In this document: positions 1-7,103 of the stretch, one piece after another
Numbering within the stretch: position 1 is the first letter of the stretch
Layout of the letters: every line of letters begins with the position of its first letter
NCBI GenBank assembly: GCA_934717185.1
Contig: CAKUYQ010000030.1
Location: forward strand, 1 to 29,770
Reading direction: 5' to 3'
Origin: an uncultured Bacteroidales bacterium
GTDB taxonomy: Bacteria > Bacteroidota > Bacteroidia > Bacteroidales > UBA932
Length of the DNA: 29,770 nucleotides
Notes under the pieces: generated by a model
What the model saw: only the letters and a program-made list of their open reading frames with translations
What the model was told of the DNA's origin: nothing
Database searches by the model: none
Translations under genes and position numbers: made by a program

Positions 1-136
1 TGCTGTATTTTTATCTATACAGCGCATATCTCTTTGATATGCTGCTTGTCTTTAATCATTTCAATGAACTCGCCCTTGAATGAAACGTTTTAAAACCGCT
101 TCCTTTTAGCCTCTCGCACCCGTCCGTTTCTCAAAG
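1..136 (-). other. Probable rRNA operon leader (16S gene beyond left edge)
   Basis: Read on the minus strand, this non-coding stretch starts just downstream of a strong promoter. It contains a boxA-like element around 58-72 (minus strand GAGTTCATTGAAAT) and two clean hairpins: a 7-bp stem at 24-30/36-42 and a 7-bp stem at 2-8/17-23. This order, and the AGTTCnTTGAAA element, resemble leaders that precede 16S rRNA genes in Bacteroidales as I remember them. The 16S gene itself is not in the window, so the identity is inferred. A leader of another highly expressed stable-RNA operon, such as tRNAs, is the alternative. Confidence 0.5.
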
Positions 137-142
137 GGATTG

Positions 143-173
143 CAAAGGTAGACATTTTTTTTTTACCTCCAAA
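143..173 (-). promoter_or_regulatory. Consensus Bacteroidetes sigma-ABfr promoter facing left
   Basis: On the minus strand a TTTG -33 box (173-170) is followed by exactly 19 bases and then a TACCTTTG -7 box (150-143). This is a full match to the Bacteroidetes consensus TTTG-N19-21-TAnnTTTG and the best promoter in the window. The spacer contains an A10 run and the upstream flank is very A/T-rich, as in rRNA promoters. Transcription would start near 136 and run off the left edge. Confidence 0.8.
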
Positions 174-445
174 TAATTTTTCAAAAAATTTAGTCCATTT
201 ATCCATATTAAAAATGTATATTCCTGTGTTTCAATAAAAAAATATGATATTTTTTATTTTTTTTCGAAATTGTTAATTAAAAAATCCTCATCACTCAAAC
301 ACAATCCAAACACAGCAGATACTACATATATATACTATTTTGATATAGCATAATTTTTGTACGCAACATACGCCGGAGATATAACTCCTGCCAGCTGAAA
401 ATGGGACCTTTCAACTTATAACCAACTGTTAAAATTTTTATTTAA
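174..445. other. A/T-rich divergent intergenic region
   Basis: Together with 1-173 this is the only gene-free stretch above 300 bases. It separates the leftward stable-RNA promoter from the rightward gene at 446. It is strongly A/T-rich and I see no ORF, tRNA or insertion-sequence end. A TTTG at 339-342 and a TAATTTTTG at 351-359 resemble promoter boxes but are badly spaced for one promoter, so the start site of the downstream gene is not resolved. Confidence 0.6.
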
Positions 446-1150
446 ATGAAAAGAGGAAGAATAATATGCGAAACTTTAAAATCTGTAAGGAAAAGCATTG
501 CAGAGGCAAATAACATTTGCTATGAGCCACGAGAATGTAATCATAAAGGGGACTGCAACGGTACATGTCCCGCTTGTGAGGCAGAGGTTAAGTATATAGA
601 ATCTGAGTTATCCCTCCGCAAACAGATGGGAGAAGTTATACGCATTGCAGGTGTGGCTGCAGGCATTGGTGCATTAGCTATGTCATGTACATATAATTCC
701 CCTTCACAAAATAGTACGGATAACAGCATTAATATGGTGGATGTTAGCGATACTACAAAAGAATTTATTACAATTAGGGGCAATATTACAGATGAGAGGG
801 GAAAACCGGTAGTTTCGGCTTTCGTGGGAACTATGAAAACCGGTGAAACAGTTAAAACAGACCAAAAAGGAAATTTTTGTGTAATGATTCCGTGCGACTC
901 TTTATTAAGGGTTAGATACATAGGTTACAAAGACAAAGAATACAAACTTTCAGATCTGAAAGTAAACGGATTCAATACTCTCTGTTTTACAGAGGATGAT
1001 TTAGATGTGATTGTTATGGGAGAAATTGCTGTTGAAGAGGTAGAGGAAGAGTATACAGAGGGAAATATGCCTAACTACATTATAGTTAAGGATAGTACAA
1101 GTGCCGTTAAAGACAGTACCAAGCTAAAAATTCCAAATAGAGAAAATTAA
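446..1150 (+). CDS. Cys-motif protein with internal lipobox and carboxypeptidase-regulatory-like domain
   Basis: 234 residues in three parts. Residues 1-60 are charged and carry a cysteine cluster, C31-x5-C37-x3-C41-x2-C44 (GTCPACE core), that could bind metal. Residues 61-81 form a hydrophobic stretch ending in a lipobox-like LAMSC (Cys81), preceded by Met61, so residues 61 onward alone would read as a lipoprotein precursor. Residues about 107-175 look like a CarboxypepD_reg/TonB-plug-associated beta sandwich (ITDERGKPV, then T-D-x-x-G-x-F, then RYIGYKDKE). The C-terminus is acidic and then Ser/Lys/Asp-rich. I recall similar Cys-motif N-termini in Bacteroidales hypothetical proteins, but no function is known to me. 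The radical SAM gene starts 2 bases after the stop, so the two are almost certainly co-translated and probably functionally linked. Confidence 0.7.
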   Translation: MKRGRIICETLKSVRKSIAEANNICYEPRECNHKGDCNGTCPACEAEVKYIESELSLRKQMGEVIRIAGVAAGIGALAMSCTYNSPSQNSTDNSINMVDVSDTTKEFITIRGNITDERGKPVVSAFVGTMKTGETVKTDQKGNFCVMIPCDSLLRVRYIGYKDKEYKLSDLKVNGFNTLCFTEDDLDVIVMGEIAVEEVEEEYTEGNMPNYIIVKDSTSAVKDSTKLKIPNREN

Positions 1151-1152
1151 AA

Positions 1153-1770
1153 ATGGAAGATCTACATGCTCCAATGATAGGCATATCACGCCACCGCCTT
1201 TCAACCGATGGAGAAGGTGTGACCACGCTTGTAGCTTTTTACGGATGTCCTCTCAGATGTGCCTATTGTATTAATCCACAATGTTTTAATACAGAACCGG
1301 CAACCGTAATGACACCTAAAGAACTTCTTGGCGTACTTATGAAGGATAACCTGTATTTTTTGGCTACAGGTGGTGGGGTTACTTTTGGCGGAGGGGAGCC
1401 TCTTCTTAGGTATGAATTTATAACTGAATTCATTAAGATAATGCCTAAAGAGTGGAATGTAACCTTAGAGACATCATTAAACGTACCTTTAGAAAATTTG
1501 CGACAGGTAGCGCCATATATAAATTACTTTATAATAGACGTAAAGGATTGGAATAATGATATTTACCTAAAATACACCAAAAAAAGCAACATTCAGGTCG
1601 TATCAAATCTACGCTGGTTGTCGGAAAACGGATTCTCCTATAAGGTAAAAATTCGCCTTCCATTAATCCAAGACTTTAATACGGAAGAGGATATAGTAAG
1701 GAGCCGCAGCGAAATTGAAAGGATGGGATTCTGTTGCTTTGACGAATTCAGATACAGAATCCCAAAATGA
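1153..1770 (+). CDS. Short PflA-like radical SAM (activating-enzyme type) protein
   Basis: 205 residues. The radical SAM cluster motif C32-x3-C36-x2-C39 sits in GCPLRCAYC, with a further Cys44. The PflA/NrdG-type GGE motif is present as FGGGEP (residues 78-83), and an IDVKDW segment matches the activating-enzyme TIM barrel. At 205 residues it is shorter than PflA (about 245) and has no ferredoxin-like insert. Such enzymes normally abstract a hydrogen from a glycine of a glycyl-radical enzyme, but none is encoded in the window; its neighbour is the Cys-motif protein 2 bases upstream. The real substrate is unknown. The start at 1153 puts the Cys motif at the usual distance from the N-terminus. 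The class assignment is secure, the function is not. Confidence 0.85.
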   Translation: MEDLHAPMIGISRHRLSTDGEGVTTLVAFYGCPLRCAYCINPQCFNTEPATVMTPKELLGVLMKDNLYFLATGGGVTFGGGEPLLRYEFITEFIKIMPKEWNVTLETSLNVPLENLRQVAPYINYFIIDVKDWNNDIYLKYTKKSNIQVVSNLRWLSENGFSYKVKIRLPLIQDFNTEEDIVRSRSEIERMGFCCFDEFRYRIPK

Positions 1771-1811
1771 GTTTTGTAGGGAGAAAAAAAAACAGCTTCT
1801 GAAAAAAGCAC

Positions 1812-1819
1812 TATATTTG
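1812..1819 (+). promoter_or_regulatory. Promoter -7 box for the mannosyltransferase-pyrC-transporter operon
   Basis: TATATTTG is a perfect TAnnTTTG box, 22 bases before the ATG at 1842. A transcript would begin near 1825 with a leader of about 16 bases. No TTTG is found at the proper -33 distance, so only the -7 half is supported. Confidence 0.5.
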
Positions 1820-1841
1820 CATAAAATCCAATTAACGAGAG

Positions 1842-2597
1842 ATGCATACAGATAAGAAATTAGTTATTATCCCCACCTATAATGAAAAGGAGAATATTGA
1901 GAAAATCATTGATGCAGTGCTTGGCCTGCCGAATGGTTTTAACTTACTTATCATAGATGACGGGTCTCCGGATGGGACTGCAGAGATTGTCAAACGCCTC
2001 ATTATGGAAAACAGGGAGCGTCTCTTTATTATTGAGAGGAGCGGCAAACTTGGACTTGGGACTGCCTATCTTACAGGTTTCCAATGGGCTATAGATAACG
2101 GCTACGACTATGTAACTGAGATGGATGCAGACTTTTCCCATAATCCCAACGATCTGCCCAAACTTTACGAGGCTTGCGCAAAAGGTGGTGCAGATGTGGC
2201 AATCGGCTCAAGGTACTGCAACGGCATTAGCGTAATCAACTGGCCTATAGGAAGAGTGATAATGTCATATTATGCATCGGCATACGTTAGGACAGTGCTT
2301 AGGATGAAGGTGTATGATTGTACGGCAGGATTTGTATGTTACAGCAGAAAGGTATTGGAAACCATAGATTTGTCTAACGTAAAGATGAAGGGTTACGGCT
2401 TTCAGATTGAGATGAAATACACAGCATACAAGCTTGGATTCAAGATTAAAGAGGTCCCTATTATATTTGCAGACAGAACAGAGGGTACGTCAAAGATGAG
2501 TTCCGGAATTTTTGGAGAGGCCTTTTGGGGGGTGCTTAAGATGAGGTTCAGGAAGTTCAGGCCGCGCAAGACTGTAAGCAGTGCTGCAAATCAATAG
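1842..2597 (+). CDS. Polyprenol-phosphate mannosyltransferase (GT2, Dpm1-like)
   Basis: 251-residue family-2 glycosyltransferase of the dolichyl/polyprenyl-phosphate mannose synthase type. It transfers a sugar, normally mannose from GDP-mannose, to a membrane polyprenyl phosphate to supply lipid-linked sugar for glycosylation. Visible motifs are TYNEKENI near the N-terminus, the nucleotide-binding IDDGSPDGT, and the metal-binding MDADFSHNP. It lacks the C-terminal membrane domain of larger homologues, so it should be a peripheral enzyme at the cytoplasmic face. Bacteroidales O-glycosylate many secreted proteins and such an enzyme could feed that pathway (inference). It begins an apparent operon: pyrC starts 16 bases after its stop. 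Confidence 0.85.
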   Translation: MHTDKKLVIIPTYNEKENIEKIIDAVLGLPNGFNLLIIDDGSPDGTAEIVKRLIMENRERLFIIERSGKLGLGTAYLTGFQWAIDNGYDYVTEMDADFSHNPNDLPKLYEACAKGGADVAIGSRYCNGISVINWPIGRVIMSYYASAYVRTVLRMKVYDCTAGFVCYSRKVLETIDLSNVKMKGYGFQIEMKYTAYKLGFKIKEVPIIFADRTEGTSKMSSGIFGEAFWGVLKMRFRKFRPRKTVSSAANQ

Positions 2598-2613
2598 ATA
2601 AAATTTTTATAGT

Positions 2614-3984
2614 ATGAGTAATCTGTTAATCAAAGGGGGCACAATAGTTACCCCTAAGCGGCAGTTTAAAGGTGACATAACGGTTGAAGATGGCAGGATT
2701 AAAAGTATTGCAGATTATTCTAATCTTCCCGACAAAAAATCAAATTTGGCTGTCTCCAATGATTTTGAGGTAATAGATGCCACCGGACTACACCTATTCC
2801 CCGGCGTAATAGATGACCAAGTTCATTTTAGAGAGCCGGGCGCAATAGCAAAAGCCACAATATACTCAGAGAGCAGGGCTGCGATATTAGGCGGAGTAAC
2901 ATCCTTTATGGATATGCCCAATAATAATCCGCCGGCCACATCCAATGATACAATAGAGCATAAATTCAAGATAGCGGAAAAGGATTCCTATGCCAATTAT
3001 TCATTTTACCTTGGCGCCACAAACGACAATTTAAATGAAATACTCGCAGTTGATAAAAAACATGTATGCGGAGTAAAGGTCTTTATGGGTTCGTCAACCG
3101 GAAATATGCTTGTAGATAATGACACAGCATTGGAGGAGATATTTGCAAAGTCTCCGGTTTTAGTTGCCACCCACTGTGAGGACGAAGCTACAATTAAAGC
3201 CAACTTGCAATATTACAAAGAATTATACGCAGGCAGAGAGATACCGTTCTCTGCACATCCTTTAATAAGAAGCAGGGAAGCATGTATAAAAAGTACATCA
3301 AAAGCCATTGAATTGGCAAAAAGATTTAGAACCAGACTTCACATACTGCACATAAGCACAGCCGAGGAGATAAAAATGATAACAGATGCAGTAGCAGACG
3401 GTTACAAGAATATAACAGGAGAGATATGCGTCCATTACCTCTATTTTAACAGCAAAGATTACGAGAGGATGGGCAGCAAGATAAAGTGCAATCCTGCAAT
3501 AAAGGATGAACCGGATATGCTGGCTCTCAGGGAGGCTGTAAAGGATGGCACAATAAAGGTTGTAGCAACCGACCACGCCCCTCACCTATTCATGGAGAAG
3601 GAGCATGATTACCTTAATGCTCCAAGTGGGTTGCCTTTGGTACAACACTCGTTCCAGCTGATGATGGAGCTTGTAAAGCAGGGTATCTTTAAGATTGAGG
3701 ATATTCCCGCAGTAATGAGTCAGGGACCCGCAGAAAATTTTGGAATAAAGGAGAGAGGTGCGATAAAGGAGGGCTACTTTGCAGACCTTTTTATTGCAGA
3801 TATTAATCTTCCCGACAAAACATCTACCAAATATCCGGCCTACAAGTGCGGATGGTCCCCTTTTGCTGATATAAACTTCTCCACAAGCATTAAATATACA
3901 ATTGTAAACGGAGTGGTTGCTGCTAAAGATGGAAAGATTACCGGATGCAGCAATGCAATGCCGTTGGAATTTAACAGAATTTAG
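2614..3984 (+). CDS. pyrC: Dihydroorotase, class I
   Basis: 456 residues. Interconverts N-carbamoyl-aspartate and dihydroorotate in de novo pyrimidine synthesis, in the cytoplasm. The amidohydrolase fold is clear: DDQVHFREPG (residues 67-76), the carbamylated-lysine candidate K155 in GVKVFMGSSTGN, metal-ligand candidates H187 (ATHCED) and H246 (LHILHIS), and the catalytic Asp320 in TDHAPH. The first histidine of the usual HxH motif is Gln69 here (QVH). I recall the same DDQVHF in other Bacteroidales dihydroorotases, so this is probably a lineage trait and not a defect. It lies 16 bases after the mannosyltransferase and 8 bases before the EamA transporter, consistent with one transcript. Two copies of the TCCCGACA word fall in this gene. 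Confidence 0.95.
   Translation: MSNLLIKGGTIVTPKRQFKGDITVEDGRIKSIADYSNLPDKKSNLAVSNDFEVIDATGLHLFPGVIDDQVHFREPGAIAKATIYSESRAAILGGVTSFMDMPNNNPPATSNDTIEHKFKIAEKDSYANYSFYLGATNDNLNEILAVDKKHVCGVKVFMGSSTGNMLVDNDTALEEIFAKSPVLVATHCEDEATIKANLQYYKELYAGREIPFSAHPLIRSREACIKSTSKAIELAKRFRTRLHILHISTAEEIKMITDAVADGYKNITGEICVHYLYFNSKDYERMGSKIKCNPAIKDEPDMLALREAVKDGTIKVVATDHAPHLFMEKEHDYLNAPSGLPLVQHSFQLMMELVKQGIFKIEDIPAVMSQGPAENFGIKERGAIKEGYFADLFIADINLPDKTSTKYPAYKCGWSPFADINFSTSIKYTIVNGVVAAKDGKITGCSNAMPLEFNRI
2721..2734 (-). repeat. TGTCGGGA word, long form (copy 1)
   Basis: Full 14-mer TAATCTTCCCGACA on the plus strand, in pyrC, read in the Asn-Leu-Pro-Asp frame. One of four identical 14-mers in the window. Confidence 0.7.
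3804..3817 (-). repeat. TGTCGGGA word, long form (copy 2)
   Basis: The same 14-mer, again in pyrC and again coding Asn-Leu-Pro-Asp, about 1.1 kb after copy 1. Confidence 0.7.
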
Positions 3985-3992
3985 ACTTAACT

Positions 3993-4907
3993 ATGGACCA
4001 CACTACTAACAATAAGACTGTTGGAAAATACCCGAGCGCAATAATAGCAATAATTCTATGGGGCCTCTCATTTGTATGGACAAAAGAGATAATCAATGAG
4101 AACATTCCTGTCTTTACTTTTCTATTTATAAGGCTGTTTACGGCAACTGCCATTCTATACATATTTTGTTCTCTTGCCGGCAAGTTACAAAAAGTAAAAA
4201 GACAGGATATCAAATGGTTAGTCCTAATGGCGTTCTTTGAGCCGTTCATCTATTTTATTGGTGAATCATATGGCATGATCGCAACAAACTCAGCAACTAT
4301 AAGCGCTGTAATAATTGCCACCATACCCGTTTTCTGTATAATCTCCGAGAGAATTTTCTATAAAATACCGTTCACTCTGTATAAGATTGCCGGTATAATA
4401 ATAACACTTCCCGGAATAGCTTTAGTTGCATTTGAAAAGGGCGATATGTCTGTAGATCATCTTTATGGGCTAGCACTTCTTTTTGTTGCGGTAATAGGAG
4501 CAACCGGTTACGGTACAGTGGTAAAGAGGGTTGCAGACAGCTACAACAACTATACAATAGCAACCTGGCAGTTTGGAGTAGGAGCTGCTTTCTTTCTTCC
4601 GCTGTTCCTTTTTGCAGGAGGTATAGAGGGATTAGGTGGTAATTTTTTCTCATTTAAAGTTCTATACCCGCTTCTATCTCTTGCTGTTTTGTGTTCATGC
4701 GTTGCATTTGTGCTATGGATAAATGCAATCAGAGGGTTGGGCATTACAAAAGCCAATATCTTCTCTACTCTCATCCCCGGCATCTCTGCATTGGCAGCGG
4801 CAGCTATTGGGCAGGAGGGTATCACGTGGCACAGAATAGTTGGAATTGTTGTGGTTATTATAGGTGTTGCTCTTGCCCAATACTCACCCAAAAGCCATAC
4901 AACATAG
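3993..4907 (+). CDS. EamA/DMT-family inner-membrane transporter
   Basis: 304 residues, nearly all hydrophobic, with about ten membrane segments arranged as two EamA repeats (roughly residues 10-140 and 155-295). The first repeat has AIILWGLSFVWTKEII and the second ends in a VVIIGVALAQY helix. The family exports metabolites or amino acids; substrate cannot be read from sequence. Starts 8 bases after pyrC, so it is the last gene of that operon. It converges on tex, with only 10 bases between the two stop codons and no obvious hairpin, so read-through or transcript overlap at the 3' ends is likely. Confidence 0.85.
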   Translation: MDHTTNNKTVGKYPSAIIAIILWGLSFVWTKEIINENIPVFTFLFIRLFTATAILYIFCSLAGKLQKVKRQDIKWLVLMAFFEPFIYFIGESYGMIATNSATISAVIIATIPVFCIISERIFYKIPFTLYKIAGIIITLPGIALVAFEKGDMSVDHLYGLALLFVAVIGATGYGTVVKRVADSYNNYTIATWQFGVGAAFFLPLFLFAGGIEGLGGNFFSFKVLYPLLSLAVLCSCVAFVLWINAIRGLGITKANIFSTLIPGISALAAAAIGQEGITWHRIVGIVVVIIGVALAQYSPKSHTT

Positions 4908-4917
4908 TCAGCTTTCA

Positions 4918-7050
4918 TTACAACAATCTAAGGTTAATACGGAGTCGCTTTAAGTCTACATCCAACACCTTAACCGTAACATGCTGGTGCAGTTTTACAA
5001 CTTGCGTTGGGTCTGTTACACGTTTGTCCGAAAGCTGGGATATATGTACAAGCCCGTTCTGCTTTATGCCAAAATCCACAAAGGCACCAAAATTTGTAAT
5101 ATTGGTTATTATGCCGGGCAACTCCATTCCCACCTTAAGATCCTCAATGGTGTGAATATCAGATGCAAACTCAAGTACCTTTACATTTGCACGCGGGTCA
5201 CGCCCCGGTTTGGCAAGTTCTTTCTTTATATCATTTATTGTTGGAATTCCCACCTCATCCGTTACGTACCTGTTTGCATCTATGGAATCCGCTATCTCCT
5301 TATTGCCAACTATTTCGCTTAATGAGAGTCCGCAATCCTTAGCCATCTTCTCAACAAGTGCATACCTTTCCGGATGAACGGCAGAGTTGTCTAACGGATT
5401 CTCTGCGCCGGGGATCCTTAAAAATCCGGCAGCCTGCTCAAACACTTTAGGCCCAAGACGTTTTACTTTAAGAAGGTCTTGTCGGGAAGCAAAAGCACCG
5501 TTTTCTGTTCTGTAGTCCACAATATTACGGGCAAGAACAGGGCCAATTCCTGAAACATACGAAAGTAGGTGTTTGCTGGCGGTATTCAGATTTACGCCAA
5601 CGGAGTTTACACAGCTCTCAACCACATCATCTAATTTTTCTTTAAGCAGCATTTGGTCAACATCGTGCTGATACTGCCCTATTCCAAGCGATTTAGGATC
5701 TATCTTTACCAACTCTGCCAACGGATCCATAAGTCTTCGGCCTATGGAAACCGCACCTCTTACAGTAACATCATAATCCGGAAATTCTTCGCGTGCAACT
5801 GCAGATGCAGAATAGATTGATGCGCCGTCTTCGCTTACGGAATATACCTTTATGCCCTGCGGAAGAGAGAGTCTCTTTATAAATGCCTCTGTCTCGCGGC
5901 TTGCAGTACCGTTACCTATGGCAATAACCTCTATCTTATATGATTCTATCATATTGGAGATCTTTTTCATTGCCATTACCTTTTCATTTACAGGTGGATG
6001 CGGGTATATGGTATCATTATGGACAAGGTCTCCGTTTTCATTGAGGCACACAACCTTACACCCTGTTCTAAAACCAGGGTCTATGGCCAATGTTCGTTTT
6101 TGCCCTACGGGGGCGGCTAAAAGTAACTGTCTGAGGTTCTCCCCAAAGACCTTTACAGATTCTATATCTGCCCGCTCTTTGGCTGTTTTTATTGTCTCAT
6201 TCTCTATTGACGGATGAAGAAGTCTTTTATACGAGTCATCTGCCGCCTCATCTATCTGCTTAAAGAGTTCAAAGCTACTGCATCTGCCGCCTTTGTAAAG
6301 GATTCTGTTTATAATCTTCTTGCAGATATCGCCGTCACAAACCAACGATACCTTTAAAATACCCTCCTCTGCACCTCTAAGGATTGCCAAAAGCCTATAC
6401 GAAGGCATTTTTGCTATATCTCCACTATAAGAGAAATAGTTCTGATATTTCTCTCCCTCCTCCTCCTTACCCTTTATCAGCTTGGCGTTAAGGGTTGCTT
6501 TTTTATTATAAAAGTCTCTAAGTTCCTTACGGATATCCATATTTTCGGAGATTTTCTCCGCTATAATATCTTTTGCACCGGAAAGGGCGTCCTCTGCTGT
6601 AGACACATTTTCGCCAACGAAACTCTCTACCCTCTGCTTGAAGTTTGGAACATTAAATGTTAGCATAAGCTCTGCCAACGGTTCTAACCCCTTCTCCTTA
6701 GCTATTGCAGCTTTTGTTCTGCGTTTAGGTTTGAACGGAAGGTATATGTCTTCCAATGTATATATATCCAAACAGTCATTGATCTTCTCCTCTAATTCAT
6801 TAGTGAGTCTCTCCTGTTCCATTATAGATCTTAGCACAGACTCCTTGCGCTTGTCAAGCTCTGTAAATCTGTTCCATTCATACTTTATCTCTACAACCTG
6901 AACCTCATCTAAACGTCCGGTACGTTCCTTTCTATACCTGCTTATAAAGGGAACTGTTGCTCCCTCCTCCAAAAGTTCTATTGTATGCTCAACCTGCCAC
7001 TCCTTAATGCCAAGTTTGTCTGCTATGGATTTTATGTACCGTCTGTCCAT
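4918..7050 (-). CDS. tex: Tex-type RNA-binding transcription accessory protein
   Basis: 710 residues with the complete Tex layout: N-terminal helical domain, a YqgF/RNase H-like domain beginning near residue 320 (TLAIDPGFRTGCKV), tandem helix-hairpin-helix motifs near 490-560 (SGIGPVLARNIV and KRLGPKVFEQAAG), and a C-terminal S1 domain near 635-708 (TNFGAFVDFG, GLVHISQL). Tex proteins bind nucleic acid and associate with the transcription/translation machinery. Lies 53 bases downstream of the chloride channel gene on the same strand and may share its transcript. The N-terminus MDRRYIKSIADKLGI matches family starts. Confidence 0.95.
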   Translation of the reverse strand: MDRRYIKSIADKLGIKEWQVEHTIELLEEGATVPFISRYRKERTGRLDEVQVVEIKYEWNRFTELDKRKESVLRSIMEQERLTNELEEKINDCLDIYTLEDIYLPFKPKRRTKAAIAKEKGLEPLAELMLTFNVPNFKQRVESFVGENVSTAEDALSGAKDIIAEKISENMDIRKELRDFYNKKATLNAKLIKGKEEEGEKYQNYFSYSGDIAKMPSYRLLAILRGAEEGILKVSLVCDGDICKKIINRILYKGGRCSSFELFKQIDEAADDSYKRLLHPSIENETIKTAKERADIESVKVFGENLRQLLLAAPVGQKRTLAIDPGFRTGCKVVCLNENGDLVHNDTIYPHPPVNEKVMAMKKISNMIESYKIEVIAIGNGTASRETEAFIKRLSLPQGIKVYSVSEDGASIYSASAVAREEFPDYDVTVRGAVSIGRRLMDPLAELVKIDPKSLGIGQYQHDVDQMLLKEKLDDVVESCVNSVGVNLNTASKHLLSYVSGIGPVLARNIVDYRTENGAFASRQDLLKVKRLGPKVFEQAAGFLRIPGAENPLDNSAVHPERYALVEKMAKDCGLSLSEIVGNKEIADSIDANRYVTDEVGIPTINDIKKELAKPGRDPRANVKVLEFASDIHTIEDLKVGMELPGIITNITNFGAFVDFGIKQNGLVHISQLSDKRVTDPTQVVKLHQHVTVKVLDVDLKRLRINLRLL
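5480..5487 (+). repeat. TGTCGGGA word (copy 3)
   Basis: In tex. The coding strand carries it in the Ala-Ser-Arg-Gln frame, different from the Pro-Asp frame of the pyrC copies, which argues against a purely codon-level cause. Confidence 0.65.
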
Positions 7051-7090
7051 ATCGTATTACCGTTTTATCTGTACAATGTTAAAAATAATA

Positions 7091-7098
7091 TGTCGGGA
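7091..7098 (+). repeat. TGTCGGGA word, intergenic (copy 4)
   Basis: Lies in the 53-base gap between the chloride channel gene and tex, and is therefore not explained by protein coding. Confidence 0.65.
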
Positions 7099-7103
7099 AG
7101 AGA

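Noticed and set aside
541..921. 126-residue minus-strand ORF opposite the Cys-motif protein
   Set aside because: Fully inside a better-supported gene, with no recognisable domain or promoter.
4691..5155. 154-residue plus-strand ORF across the transporter-tex junction
   Set aside because: Shadow of two genes with clear family motifs; Cys- and Ser-rich low-quality translation.
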